This document shows, in pieces, positions 15,477 to 24,975 of a DNA stretch of 64,000 nt (its first letter is position 1; each line of letters begins with the position of its first letter). This DNA comes from Pseudomonas sp. 10-1B (GTDB lineage Bacteria > Pseudomonadota > Gammaproteobacteria > Pseudomonadales > Pseudomonadaceae): NCBI RefSeq assembly GCF_000935045.1, contig NZ_JYKS01000015.1, forward strand, positions 338,617-402,616, read 5' to 3'. The notes under the pieces were generated by a model. The model was not told where the DNA came from, ran no database searches, and saw only the letters and a list, made by a program, of their open reading frames with translations. The translations under genes were made by a program, and so were the position numbers.

Positions 15477-18135
15477 GATCGCGCTCCAGGTCCGCGGACC
15501 GCAACGGCTCGAGCTGATCGGCGAAGTCCAGGGTGATGCCCTGGGCTTCGCTGTAGCTCATGGTCACCGCCAGCGTCGCCTGGCCGCTGGCCTGACGCTG
15601 CAGCAACTGTTGACTGAGCACGGGCAGAATCTGCTGGTTGAGCAGGCTGTCGATGTTGCGGGCACCGGTATCGGGAAGCAGGCAGGCGGCAACCAAAGCG
15701 TCTTGCAAAGGCTCGTTGACCCGGCAGTGCAACCCGTAATGACGGCGCAGGCGTGTGGCAACCTTGGCCAGTTTGATTGCCACGATCGACCTGAGCGCTT
15801 CGGCTGCCAGCGGCCGATAGATCAGCGTTTGAAAGCGCGCCAGCAAGGCAGGCTGGAAGTGCTCGCGCAGGGTCGGGCGCAGCAATGCCTGTAGCTCGCT
15901 GTCGGCGGCCGTGGGTTGATCGTGCAGGTACTGCTGCAGCAGATCGCTGCCCAAGTTGGAGGTCATCAGGATGACGGTGTTCCTGAAGTCGATCTCACGC
16001 CCTTCGCCGTCGCGCATGAAGCCCCGGTCAAACATCTGGTAGAACAGGTTGAGGACATCGCGGTGCGCCTTCTCCACTTCATCGAGCAGCACCACGCTGT
16101 AGGGTCTCTGGCGTACCGCTTCGGTGAGCACGCCGCCCTGGCCGTAACCGACATAGCCAGGCGGCGAGCCTTTGAGTTGGCTGACGGTATGCGCCTCCTG
16201 GTATTCGGACAGGTTGAGCGTGATCAGCGACTTCTCACCGCCGAACAGGCTATCGGCCAGCGCCAGAGCGGTTTCGGTCTTGCCCGTGCCACTGCTGCCC
16301 ACCAGCAGGAAGACGCCCAAGGGTGCCTGGTCATCGGTCAGGCCCGTTCTGGCTGCACGCAGTCGCTGCGCCAACGCGCTCAAGGCGGGAGTTTGGCCAA
16401 TCACCCGCTCGGCCAGTTGCTGCTCTAGCGCCAGCAGGCTGGCCTGTTCGTCCTTGAGCAAGCTGCCCAGCGGCACGCCGGTCCAGTCGGCAACCACTTC
16501 GGCGATACTGCGTGCGGTCACATCCAGCGATAGCAGCGGTTGGTTACCCTCGGCGTCGCTCAACTGCTGCTGCAACGCGGTGCATTCTGCCGACGCGTTC
16601 GGCAGTGCCTGGCGGGCGTCGAGTAATTGCCGGGTCAGCGCCAGCGCCTGCTGGTATTGCAACTCCAGAGCGGCCTTGTCGAGGCCCAGTTGAACCTGCT
16701 GCGCCTGAAGCCTGGCCATGCCTTCGTCATCCCCCCTGCCATTGACCCGGGCATCCTCTTCCAGTGCCTGATACTCCAGCGTCAACGCAACCTGCCGGGC
16801 CTTGAGCCGCACCAGCGCCTGTGGTTCGCAGTCCAGGCCCATACGTACTCGGGCGCTGGCTGTGTCGAGCAGGTCGACGGCTTTGTCGGGCAGGTGGCGG
16901 CCTGTCAGGTAACGACGGGACAGGTTGACCGCAGCCTGTACGGCGGCATCCTGGATGTGCACGCCATGGTGGCTGGCATAGCGAGCCTTGAGCCCGCGCA
17001 GCATGAGGCAGGCATTGGCATCGTCCGGCTCTTCCACCTTGACTCTCTGGAAACGCCGTTCCAGTGCGGCGTCGCGCTCGAAGTACTGCTTGTATTCGCT
17101 CCAGGTGGTCGCGGCGATGGTGCGCAGTTCACCGCGGGCCAAAGCGGGTTTGAGCAGGTTGGCGGCATCTGCAGCGCCTGCCTGGTTGCCGGCGCCGATC
17201 AGTGTGTGGGCTTCATCGATGAACAACAGTACCGGCGTCGAAGACTGCTGCACCGCGTCGATGACGCTTTTGAGGCGTTGCTCGAACTCCCCTTTCACCC
17301 CCGCCCCCGCTTGCAACAGCCCGAGGTCCAGCGTACGTACGCTTACCGGTTTCAGGCTGTCGGGGACTTCGCCTTTGGCGATACGCAAGGCAAGCCCTTC
17401 TACCAACGCGGTTTTGCCGACCCCCGGCTCTCCCACCAGGATCGGATTGTTCTTGCGCCGACGGCTGAGGATGTCGATGACCTGGCGGATTTCATCGTCC
17501 CGGCCGTAAACCGGATCGATCTGCCCCGCCGCCGCTTTGGCGGTGATGTCCTGGGTAAACCGTTCGAGTACCGTTCGCCGGGCAAGGTCTTGAGTGGGCG
17601 CCTGATCGGCACCTGCATTCCCCGTTGCGCCTGGCTTCTCGATCAACAGCGCCTCAGCGTCAGGGCGTTCGTCCGATGCCTGATCGAGGGCCGGCGCCAG
17701 CTGCTGCAGCTGCGTCGCACTGATACTCAGCAGTGGCCAGGCAGCAGTGCACTTGAGCAGGCTTGGCGCCTCCAGCAGCGCCCCCAGCAAGTGAGCGGAG
17801 CGCAGTGTGTCGCTGTCATCCTCCAGTGATGCCCGCAACCACGCGTTGGTAATCAACTGCCGCAGTTCACTGCTCAGGCGCGGCTTGCTGCGCACACTGC
17901 ATGGCAAGGTATCGAAGTAGTCCAGCAAACCTTGCCACAGCGCATCCAGGTCCCAGGCGTAGCGCTGAGCGATCACGTTGAGGTCACCGTGCCCCTGTTC
18001 CAGCAGCTTCAGCAACCAGTGTTCGATACTGATCAGCGCATGGCCGCGGCTTTGGCACAATGAAGCCGCCGCGGTCAGTGCCTGGGCACAGAATGGGTTG
18101 AGACGGCGAAGCAGACGAGCGGAGTTGTGTGCCAT
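15469..18135 (-). CDS. clpV: T6SS sheath-disassembly ATPase ClpV (TssH)
   Basis: The 888-aa Clp/Hsp100 ATPase has the N-domain at about 10-155, a first AAA+ with GEPGVGKTALVEG (Walker A) and VLLFIDEAHTLIGAG (Walker B), a coiled-coil middle region at about 420-550, and a second AAA+ with GSSGTGKTETALAL and VVLLDEVEKAH. The ClpV N-domain (CAQALTAAASLCQSRGHALI) distinguishes it from ClpB. It recycles contracted TssBC sheath. The ATG start is preceded by a ~150-nt gap from hcp. The 3' end overlaps vgrG by 8 nt. Confidence 0.93.
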   Translation of the reverse strand: MAHNSARLLRRLNPFCAQALTAAASLCQSRGHALISIEHWLLKLLEQGHGDLNVIAQRYAWDLDALWQGLLDYFDTLPCSVRSKPRLSSELRQLITNAWLRASLEDDSDTLRSAHLLGALLEAPSLLKCTAAWPLLSISATQLQQLAPALDQASDERPDAEALLIEKPGATGNAGADQAPTQDLARRTVLERFTQDITAKAAAGQIDPVYGRDDEIRQVIDILSRRRKNNPILVGEPGVGKTALVEGLALRIAKGEVPDSLKPVSVRTLDLGLLQAGAGVKGEFEQRLKSVIDAVQQSSTPVLLFIDEAHTLIGAGNQAGAADAANLLKPALARGELRTIAATTWSEYKQYFERDAALERRFQRVKVEEPDDANACLMLRGLKARYASHHGVHIQDAAVQAAVNLSRRYLTGRHLPDKAVDLLDTASARVRMGLDCEPQALVRLKARQVALTLEYQALEEDARVNGRGDDEGMARLQAQQVQLGLDKAALELQYQQALALTRQLLDARQALPNASAECTALQQQLSDAEGNQPLLSLDVTARSIAEVVADWTGVPLGSLLKDEQASLLALEQQLAERVIGQTPALSALAQRLRAARTGLTDDQAPLGVFLLVGSSGTGKTETALALADSLFGGEKSLITLNLSEYQEAHTVSQLKGSPPGYVGYGQGGVLTEAVRQRPYSVVLLDEVEKAHRDVLNLFYQMFDRGFMRDGEGREIDFRNTVILMTSNLGSDLLQQYLHDQPTAADSELQALLRPTLREHFQPALLARFQTLIYRPLAAEALRSIVAIKLAKVATRLRRHYGLHCRVNEPLQDALVAACLLPDTGARNIDSLLNQQILPVLSQQLLQRQASGQATLAVTMSYSEAQGITLDFADQLEPLRSADLERDHV

Positions 18136-18286
18136 ACGGAGCGTCCTTGGTATGTGTACTCGACAAAACCGTCAACGCACCTGGCGACAACGGGCCTGGG
18201 TGTGTTCGGCTGAACATCCGCACACGGAGGCTCAACCCAAGACACCTGCGCCGACAGGTGGCAACCCACCTGCCGGTAATGCGCTA

Positions 18287-18784
18287 TCAGCCTGCAGCAG
18301 CAGGGCGTTCATTCCAGGAATCGGAATGGATGATGTTGCCGTCCAGGTAAGTCCAGGTGATCTTTTCGTAACGCAGCTCGACCACTTCCAGGTGATTGTG
18401 TTTCTCCTTGGACGGGTCCTTGATGTCGTGCATTTTTGGCGAGACGTTCACCACTTTGACGTTCTCCAGCGTGGTGTTGAAATACTCGACCTCCTGCCCG
18501 GCATCGTTGATTCGATACCACTTGAACTCGGCGCTCTTCAGCGTCTGCCCGGTGGTAACCGCCTTGTAGAGGTACGGGGTGGAAGCGTCGATTTCCTTGT
18601 TGAACACGAACGGGGTGTGGATGCGCGTGCCGGTCAGCCTGCCGGTGTTGTTGTCAGTCGGGATGTACACGCAGTGTTCCTGGGCGATCACCTCAATGGA
18701 GTCTTCGCGGCCGCCGACATTGACTGACCCCTTGAGGTCTGCACCGCCGTCATCCTTCAGCCACAGGTAAATGGGAATAGCCAT
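18287..18784 (-). CDS. hcp: T6SS tube protein Hcp (TssD)
   Basis: The 165-aa product starts with AIPIYLWLKDDGGADLKGSV. It also carries the typical Hcp patterns IEVIAQEHCVYIP and THTPF-type strand (TRIHTPFVFNKEID), ending with the antiparallel strand region VELRYEKITWTYLDGNIIHS. Hcp hexamers stack into the inner T6SS tube. GGAG-like AAAGGAG stands just before the ATG. The ~150-nt gap before clpV contains short CACCTG/CAGGTG complementary stretches that could form a hairpin, but there is no T-run for a clear terminator. Confidence 0.93.
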   Translation of the reverse strand: MAIPIYLWLKDDGGADLKGSVNVGGREDSIEVIAQEHCVYIPTDNNTGRLTGTRIHTPFVFNKEIDASTPYLYKAVTTGQTLKSAEFKWYRINDAGQEVEYFNTTLENVKVVNVSPKMHDIKDPSKEKHNHLEVVELRYEKITWTYLDGNIIHSDSWNERPAAAG

Positions 18785-18799
18785 GTGAAACTCCTTTTT

Positions 18800-20533
18800 T
18801 CAGTCGTTGAACGCCGCTGAATGCGGCAGGGGTTGCAGGCCTGATACGGCGTGGCCCGAGGCACAGGCCCCCGGCTCCGGCACCAGGCGAATTTCCACGC
18901 GGCGATTGGCCGCGCGACCGGATTCGGTGTCATTGCTGGCCACCGGTTGGCTGGCCCCCAGGCCTTGCACCGCGAAGCAGCTTGCAGGGATGTCACTCAT
19001 GCGTAGCATCCACGCATGGACTGCGGCTGCGCGGGCGCGGGACAAACGAAGGTTGTGTTCATCACTGCCAGTGGCGTCGGTATGGCCAGCGATCACGATC
19101 AGCCAACCCGGTTGCGCCTGGATGCCGAACAGGGCCTTGATCAGCACCTGAGTCGCATCGGGCCTGAGCCGAGCGCTGCCGGTGCCGAACAGCGACAGAC
19201 TGTCCAGGCGCACGCTGCCGGGTTTGTCGGCCGGCCTGGGTAAAGCGGCCGGTTGACGATGGCTCGCTATCGCTGCCAGCAGCGGAGCTCGCAGCGAGCC
19301 ACCCTGATACAGGCCCAAACCCAGCGCCCAAGGCTCACCGTGGCGGTAGTAGCGGTCCAGGCGCTGTGCGTGCTGATGCAGCACAGCCACCGCCGCTTGC
19401 CGTTGCGCAAGGTCGTGCGGCTCCATTGCTGGGCCGATAGCCTGATAGCGACGCAAGTCATCGCTGACCTGGCGCATCAGCAATGTGTTCTGCCAAGCAG
19501 AGCTCATCAGTGCGGCAATGCCGGCAAAAACGAACAACCACACCCCCAGCACATGAGCCTTGAACCGGTCACGATTTGGGGCATGCCCCGGCAGCAGGTG
19601 CAGCAGTTCGTCCGGGAAGCGGGGCTGGACGTCGGGCGCACGCTGCATGGTGTCGCTTGCGGCTACACCCACTCGCTCGCAGAGCCAGCGCTGCCAGAGA
19701 TTGTTGGCCACGGGCGTGTCCAGGGCCGGCGTCGAGGCGATGGCCAGGGTGACCGGGGGCCTCGCCGGGGCGTGACCTGGGATCGTCTCGGTCAAGGCCG
19801 GGACGACCCACTCAGCCAGCCATTGCGCAACGCTGTCGAGTTGTACGCAAGCCTGCAAGCGTGCCGGCTGTAGCGAGACGTCGCTGCCTGAGCGCTGCCA
19901 ATCGGCCAGGCTCATGCAGGCACCGCCCTCACGTACGTTAGGGCTGGCACACCCTGCTTCCCAGCTGAACCAGGCGCCTGCCGCCGCTGCCTCTGGCAGG
20001 TAACTCATCACCATCAGCGGCAAAGCCAGCCCACGCTTGCGAATCTTCGCCACTTGGTAGCCGAAGCTGCGCACTTGGTTGACCAGCACCGCCGAGTCCG
20101 AGTGGCTGGCGGCATCCACCACCAGCAAGACGCCAAGTTGTGCGGCCCACTGCGGCCTTGCCGCCAGCAGCTCTGCGGCGACCGTGGTGAGTTGTTCTGC
20201 ACCCGCTACCGGTAGATAGCACCCGTGCGCGGTCACGCGCAGCGCCAACTGCTCGTCGGCTACTGGGCCGAAAAGACCGCTCAGGCCATCCCCGCACACC
20301 AGCAGCACCGGATACCGGTATGTCACCGGCGGCAGGGCTGCCGCACGCCGCAGCATCCTCTCGCTCAGGTGCTGATCGATGCGCAAGGCACGGCGACACT
20401 GCAGCGCAACGAAGGCCACGCAGGCCAATGCTGCAATCACGCGCCACCCCATGGCCATCGGCACGATCGCCACCAGCACCAACGCAAGTGAACCCGCCCA
20501 AAGCCACAGGCCCAGCCTCTGCTTTCGCGTCAT
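18800..20533 (-). CDS. T6SS membrane protein: TssM-like N-terminal part fused to OmpA peptidoglycan-binding domain
   Basis: This 577-aa protein is counted from the ATG at 20533, which has GAGGGG upstream. TM helices lie at about 7-26, 30-46 and 327-348, with a cytoplasmic domain in between. Just after TM3 it carries HGEPWALGLGLYQGGSLR (398-415), which matches the GAPWYYRFGLDHTRTLR segment of the TssM in this operon. A C-terminal OmpA domain (447-551) follows with GHTDATG and HNLRLSRARAAAV, the peptidoglycan-binding signature. It starts 7 nt after tssL ends. Because tssL lacks an OmpA extension, this protein probably anchors the membrane complex to the cell wall. A TssM-derived origin is my inference. 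Confidence 0.85.
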   Translation of the reverse strand: MTRKQRLGLWLWAGSLALVLVAIVPMAMGWRVIAALACVAFVALQCRRALRIDQHLSERMLRRAAALPPVTYRYPVLLVCGDGLSGLFGPVADEQLALRVTAHGCYLPVAGAEQLTTVAAELLAARPQWAAQLGVLLVVDAASHSDSAVLVNQVRSFGYQVAKIRKRGLALPLMVMSYLPEAAAAGAWFSWEAGCASPNVREGGACMSLADWQRSGSDVSLQPARLQACVQLDSVAQWLAEWVVPALTETIPGHAPARPPVTLAIASTPALDTPVANNLWQRWLCERVGVAASDTMQRAPDVQPRFPDELLHLLPGHAPNRDRFKAHVLGVWLFVFAGIAALMSSAWQNTLLMRQVSDDLRRYQAIGPAMEPHDLAQRQAAVAVLHQHAQRLDRYYRHGEPWALGLGLYQGGSLRAPLLAAIASHRQPAALPRPADKPGSVRLDSLSLFGTGSARLRPDATQVLIKALFGIQAQPGWLIVIAGHTDATGSDEHNLRLSRARAAAVHAWMLRMSDIPASCFAVQGLGASQPVASNDTESGRAANRRVEIRLVPEPGACASGHAVSGLQPLPHSAAFND

Positions 20534-20540
20534 AGGCCCC

Positions 20541-21221
20541 TCACACCTGGCCCGCCAGGAGCGCGACGACAGCCCCACCCAAGGCCCGGTCCAGCCCCCA
20601 CCAAACGCCAGCGAGCAACGCCAGCGCGGCTATCACATGGATCAAAGATGACGGTAGCCAGGGCATGGCATCACCCCTGCGCCGTACTTCGGCCTGGGTA
20701 ATAACGGCACTGGTAATGCCCAACGGCGCGACCCGAGCAGCCAGTGCTTGCACCAGTTGCTGCCGCTGCGGGTCAGCGATGTCGCGATAGCGTCCCAGAA
20801 ATCCGAGCATCAGCACACGGTGAAAGGCCGTCAGGACGTGAGGATTGGCTGCGGGTTCACGCAACACCGAGCGCATGTCTTCGTAGAGGAACTCCCCCGC
20901 TTGATGACGACTGAAGAACCTGACCTGCAACGTCTGCTCTGCCCAGGCTGCGTGCGCTTCCCCCTGGGCATGGCGCAGGACGGTTTCATCGAGCAAGGCG
21001 CACTGGGCATGGCTGATGAGATCGATGCTGCGCGCATCTTCTTCGGCGTGCCGCAGTGCCGCCTGTACGGTCTCTACCTGTCGCGCGCACAGTGCCCAGA
21101 GTTCGGGGCCACTGCGCACCGATGCGCCACGGCACAGTTCTACGACCAACAGGTAGGTATCCTGCAGCAACGCGTCGATGCACAGGCCACGCGTGATGGG
21201 TGGTTGCTGAACCGGGCTCAT
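20541..21221 (-). CDS. tssL: T6SS inner-membrane protein TssL (DotU/IcmH family)
   Basis: The 226-aa protein has the DotU cytoplasmic helical domain: CIDALLQDTYLLVVELCRG, later ALLDETVL and QVRFFSRHQAGEFLYEDM, and VLMLGFLGRYRD. One TM helix follows near the C-terminus (SLIHVIAALALLAGVWWGL). It ends shortly after the TM, so there is no peptidoglycan-binding extension. That role may fall to the OmpA protein encoded next. TssL pairs with TssM in the membrane complex and contacts the baseplate. The ATG overlaps the tssK stop as ATGA. Confidence 0.92.
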   Translation of the reverse strand: MSPVQQPPITRGLCIDALLQDTYLLVVELCRGASVRSGPELWALCARQVETVQAALRHAEEDARSIDLISHAQCALLDETVLRHAQGEAHAAWAEQTLQVRFFSRHQAGEFLYEDMRSVLREPAANPHVLTAFHRVLMLGFLGRYRDIADPQRQQLVQALAARVAPLGITSAVITQAEVRRRGDAMPWLPSSLIHVIAALALLAGVWWGLDRALGGAVVALLAGQV

Positions 21222-22573
21222 TTGCGCAACACCGCGAACAGTTCAAGCCTGGCGTCGGCGAAGGTGCTCGGCGCGTACAGTGCGCATACCCCGTGGGCCA
21301 ACATTGCCCGCCCCTTCGCATGCGCAAGATCGAGGGCGAAGTACTGGTTCTCCAGGCGCAAGGGAATGGCAGCCGGAACCTGGCTCAGTGGTTGAAGAGG
21401 AACGCCATCGAGTGCGGCATTGACCAGATGATCGACATCATCCGGCGCCCCAACCTTGCATAAGCTGGGGAACTGGCTTTGCACCTGAGCGGCAGGCAAT
21501 GCACTGCGTACCGAGAGGTAGAAATCAACGCCCTCCGGCTCACGCAGGCGTGCATCGTTGAGGGTGACCTGCCAGCGGTTCGCCCCCTTTGCCTCGAGCA
21601 CCAACGCCACCACCCGTGATGGCAGGCTCGCCTCCAGCAGGGTGGCAATGGTACGCATCAACGGCGGCAACACCGCTTCCAGGTTGCTGTGCTGATAAGC
21701 CGGTATGCAGTCGAGATCGTGATCCAGCGAGAAGGTCAGCAGGCTCCCGGTCAACTTGATCAGTGTCTGGTACACCTGTTCCGGGTGGCGCGCCGGGTAG
21801 GCTTGCAGGTCAGCCAATACCGGCTGGTAGGCGTTCAAGGCATTGAGCAGCCAGAAAAGCGTCACATCGGCAACGGCAAAGTCGGCCATGCGCTGGTTGC
21901 TTTCCCGACGCATGCCCATCAGGCGTTCGCGCTTGGCGGATAGCTGGGTGAGCAGGTTATCCAGTTGAGTCAGCAATCCGGAGTGTGCGCAAAAGCTGAG
22001 CAGTGGCGGTATGTAGCTACTGTCCAGCGCCCAACTGCCTTGGGCATCGCGCACCAACCTGGCCACGGGGCAGGTCACGTAGTCAGCGTTGTCGTCATCG
22101 ACAAGACGCAGGCTCAGCGCGTGTTCGAGCACCCCGACCGATTGTGTCTCGTCACCGTAGATATCCTGTATGTCCCGCCATGCCTGACGGTAGCGGGTCG
22201 GGCGCTCGACCCTGCCGCCCTCGAACAGGCAGTTGCCGCCGTTGGCCTGCTCAAGCGGCAAGGCGAGCACCACCGTGGCATCCGGGCTGCCTTCGGGGAG
22301 CACCCGTGACAGCTCCAGCGCCGGTGGTAGCGGGTCCAATCGCTCACTGTCGATCAGGGTGCCGTCAGGCATGCACAGGCACACTCGACTGGCCTTGAGC
22401 TTGCCAAGCTGCAGCGCATCCTTGTCGAAGGCTATCGCCTGCAGGCCCCAAGGATGTACAAGCGACTGACGTGAAACGCACAGGTTGGCCCACGCCTCCA
22501 GGCGCGCCTGCTGCTGGAACTGCTGCGGGGACAGCAAAGCCCCCGAAGCCCACAGGGGACGGTCGATATTCAA
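21218..22573 (-). CDS. tssK: T6SS baseplate protein TssK
   Basis: The 451-aa product begins NIDRPLWASGALLSPQQFQQ, the characteristic TssK N-terminus (W.eGl.L.pqhFQ). The remainder matches TssK in length and layout, including HSNLEAVLPPLMRTIATLLE and the C-terminal receptor-binding region. TssK trimers link the baseplate to TssL/TssM. The start is TTG at 22571-22573, supported by AGGAG seven bases upstream. No ATG in frame fits the family N-terminus. The end overlaps tssL. Confidence 0.92.
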   Translation of the reverse strand: MNIDRPLWASGALLSPQQFQQQARLEAWANLCVSRQSLVHPWGLQAIAFDKDALQLGKLKASRVCLCMPDGTLIDSERLDPLPPALELSRVLPEGSPDATVVLALPLEQANGGNCLFEGGRVERPTRYRQAWRDIQDIYGDETQSVGVLEHALSLRLVDDDNADYVTCPVARLVRDAQGSWALDSSYIPPLLSFCAHSGLLTQLDNLLTQLSAKRERLMGMRRESNQRMADFAVADVTLFWLLNALNAYQPVLADLQAYPARHPEQVYQTLIKLTGSLLTFSLDHDLDCIPAYQHSNLEAVLPPLMRTIATLLEASLPSRVVALVLEAKGANRWQVTLNDARLREPEGVDFYLSVRSALPAAQVQSQFPSLCKVGAPDDVDHLVNAALDGVPLQPLSQVPAAIPLRLENQYFALDLAHAKGRAMLAHGVCALYAPSTFADARLELFAVLRK

Positions 22574-22594
22574 GGTAACGCTCCTGCTGTATGG

Positions 22595-24133
22595 CTACGA
22601 TTTGGCTTTTGGCATCTGCGAAACCAATGACAAGTTGATATCCATGCCTTCGACCTGGAAGTGCGGCACGGCGAACAACTTGACGCGGAAGAACCCAGGG
22701 TTGTCCTCGATGTCTTCGACAATCACCTTGGCCTCACGCAGTGGGTGGGAGGCCTGCAAGTCATCACCCGGGTCGGTCATTTCGGTAACCAGGCTTGCAA
22801 CCCATTTATTCAACTCCAACTCCAGCAAACGACGGTCTTTAGTCGTGCCGATGTTTTCGCGCTGAATAAGCTTCAGGTAATGAGCAATGCGTGAAAGCAG
22901 GAACACATAGGGCAGCCGAGCATTGATACGACTGTTGGCGGTTGCCTCTGGAGTATCATAAACCGCGGGTTTGTGCGCAGAGTTGGCCGAAAAGAAGCAG
23001 GCATAATCGCGGTTCTTGTAATACGACAGCGGAATCAAACCCAGGTTGGAAAATTCGAACTCACGTGTTTCCGGAATCATCACCTCCGAAGGTATCTTGA
23101 CTTGGTTACCAGTCCCAAGGTCATAGAGGTGTATGGGCAGGTCGGTCACTGCACCGCCTGACTGCGGGCCACGGATCTGCACGCACCAGCCATTTTTGAT
23201 AAAACTCTTGACCATATTCGCAGCAAAGGCGAATGACGCATTCACCCACAGGTACTTGGCGTGATCGGGTCCTTTTACGCTTTCTATGTAGTTGAAGCCG
23301 CGCACCGGTTTCGTATCAGGCCCATAGGGTAAGCGCCCAATGACGCGCGGCATGCAGAGACCGATGTAACGTGCATCGTCACTGGCCGCAAAACTGTGCC
23401 ATTTTATATATTCAGCGCGCTCCATGTAGTTGCCAATATCCTTGATGGCAGCAACTTCCTCCATGCTGACCTTGCCGAAGAATGCAGGCCCTACCGAGCC
23501 CAGAAATGGCATATGGGCCGCCGCCGCCACTTTTGAAATACTGCGCAACAACGCAATATCCTGAGGGCTACGATCAAATTCGTAGTTGGACACGGCCGCA
23601 GCGATGGGCTCACCGCCGGGTGTGTCGTATTCCTGGGTATAGGTGTGCAAATACAGGCCGCTTTGGGCGATTTCCGGAGCGTCTTCGAAATCCTGCAGCA
23701 GATGCGCTTTGCTGATGTCGAGCAACTCGATACGCACATTCTGGCGGAAATCGGTCTGATCGATCAGCGATTTCGCCCCGCACCAGGTAGCCTCCACGTT
23801 CTGGAAATCGGGATGGTGCATCACGGCGTCGAGCTGGCGACTGATCTGCGCGTCCAGTGAAGCGATGTGCTCATCCAGTAAGGCCCTGTCCAGGCGGTCG
23901 ATTTTCGGTGCCGCGCTTTTGAGCAGATCCAGAAATACACTCATGGACGCGGTGACACGTTCGTCAGGGGTAGCCTCCGACAACGCATCCAGGCTCTGAA
24001 AAGCTTCTATGCCGCCTATCTCATCAAGCGGCGTGAGGTTGATCTTGTCGAAAAGCGCGTGATAGACGCCGCGACTATTTTCAGGCAATACGGTGGTGCT
24101 GTGCGATTGCACAGAAGTTTGCTCTTCGGGCAT
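22595..24133 (-). CDS. tssC: T6SS contractile sheath large subunit TssC (VipB)
   Basis: The 512-aa protein shows canonical TssC segments: DRALLDEHIASLDAQISRQL, then LHHPxFQ-type VMHHPDFQNVEATWCGAK, LDISKAHLLQDFED, PGGEPIAAAVSNYEFD, and a C-terminal HFQVEGMDINLSLVSQMPKA. It interlocks with TssB to form the sheath that contracts to fire the Hcp tube. It lies 39 nt after tssB and 21 nt before tssK. The ATG start is clear. Confidence 0.95.
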   Translation of the reverse strand: MPEEQTSVQSHSTTVLPENSRGVYHALFDKINLTPLDEIGGIEAFQSLDALSEATPDERVTASMSVFLDLLKSAAPKIDRLDRALLDEHIASLDAQISRQLDAVMHHPDFQNVEATWCGAKSLIDQTDFRQNVRIELLDISKAHLLQDFEDAPEIAQSGLYLHTYTQEYDTPGGEPIAAAVSNYEFDRSPQDIALLRSISKVAAAAHMPFLGSVGPAFFGKVSMEEVAAIKDIGNYMERAEYIKWHSFAASDDARYIGLCMPRVIGRLPYGPDTKPVRGFNYIESVKGPDHAKYLWVNASFAFAANMVKSFIKNGWCVQIRGPQSGGAVTDLPIHLYDLGTGNQVKIPSEVMIPETREFEFSNLGLIPLSYYKNRDYACFFSANSAHKPAVYDTPEATANSRINARLPYVFLLSRIAHYLKLIQRENIGTTKDRRLLELELNKWVASLVTEMTDPGDDLQASHPLREAKVIVEDIEDNPGFFRVKLFAVPHFQVEGMDINLSLVSQMPKAKS

Positions 24134-24172
24134 GTCTTACTTCCTGTACATTGAAACCAAGGTAATAGCGCG

Positions 24173-24667
24173 TTAGCGCGAGGCAAGCGCTGATAGTTCA
24201 TTGCGCAAGGCGTCACTGAGCGCTTCATCCTTGAGAATACGCTCCAGCTCGAAGCGGAAGGTCGCGTTATCCAGCAAATTCGCTTTCAACTCGCGCAACA
24301 GGTTGCGCATTGCCAGAAGCGCCCGCAATTGGGGCAACTGCCGCGCCACCTGCTCCGGCTCGAAGTCTTTCATGCACTGAAAACTCAACTCAACGGTTGT
24401 GTCACTGCCATCATCAGCAAGCGTATCTTCCACGGCAAGCCTGAGCGTGGGTGAAAAATCGGCCAACACATTATCGAAATTATTCTTGTCAATGTTGACC
24501 TTGCCGCGCTCTGAAAGCGGGCGTTGTTCCCTGCCATTACTGTAGTCGCCCATCAGCACGAGCTTCAGGGGAAGTTCGAACTTCCTCTGAGCACCGCCGG
24601 TATGCAAGTCGAGCTTTATATTTACACGCGCCTTGGGCACTTCGTTCTGAAAGCTAGTTGAAACCAT
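24173..24667 (-). CDS. tssB: T6SS contractile sheath small subunit TssB (VipA)
   Basis: The 164-aa protein is counted from the ATG at 24667, which has GAAGGAGAGG directly upstream. A longer GTG reading from 24736 lacks a ribosome binding site and gives an atypical N-terminus. TssB features include the early KARVNIKLDL, FELPLKLVLMGDYS, RPLSERGKVNIDKNNFD and LRLAVEDTL. It is the first gene of the T6SS operon in this window, and upstream lies a divergent peptidase gene. Confidence 0.94.
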   Translation of the reverse strand: MVSTSFQNEVPKARVNIKLDLHTGGAQRKFELPLKLVLMGDYSNGREQRPLSERGKVNIDKNNFDNVLADFSPTLRLAVEDTLADDGSDTTVELSFQCMKDFEPEQVARQLPQLRALLAMRNLLRELKANLLDNATFRFELERILKDEALSDALRNELSALASR

Positions 24668-24975
24668 GTTCCTCTCCTTCGGCATGAGCCACCATTTGCG
24701 ACGACAACAATGACCTACGCCCGAACCGATTTCCACCCCGAACGAACAACTCAGAGCAATCTTACATTCACCTGTAAAACTTCCTACAGACTCAGCCCCA
24801 TAATCGTGAAACTCGGCGCCCCACTATCACATTTAAGAAATGCAATATATTGATAAGAGTCAATATTCTGGAACGCTCCGCTTTGAGGAAAACTGCCAAT
24901 ACGCTGAGCACTACCCTCGCCTTCCAACCGGTGTACAGTACCCCCACAACAAAGCCCCCAGAAGGAGCCCGGCAC
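24668..24975. other. Divergent intergenic region, T6SS operon / M14 peptidase
   Basis: About 308 nt separate the tssB ATG (minus) from the peptidase ATG (plus). It must carry the promoters for both, and 24780-24870 is AT-rich relative to its surroundings. I looked for a sigma-54 (-24/-12) element and a strong sigma-70 pair on the minus strand and found none that convinced me. A plus-strand reading frame extends upstream of the peptidase start to 24850 but has no good ribosome binding site. Confidence 0.5.

Noticed and set aside
18136..18286. Intrinsic terminator between hcp and clpV
   Set aside because: Complementary CACCTG/CAGGTG stretches exist, but no stable stem followed by a T-run; read-through into clpV is expected.
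24668..24850. Sigma-54 promoter for the T6SS operon
   Set aside because: No GGCAC-N5-TTGCA-like element on the minus strand within the gap.
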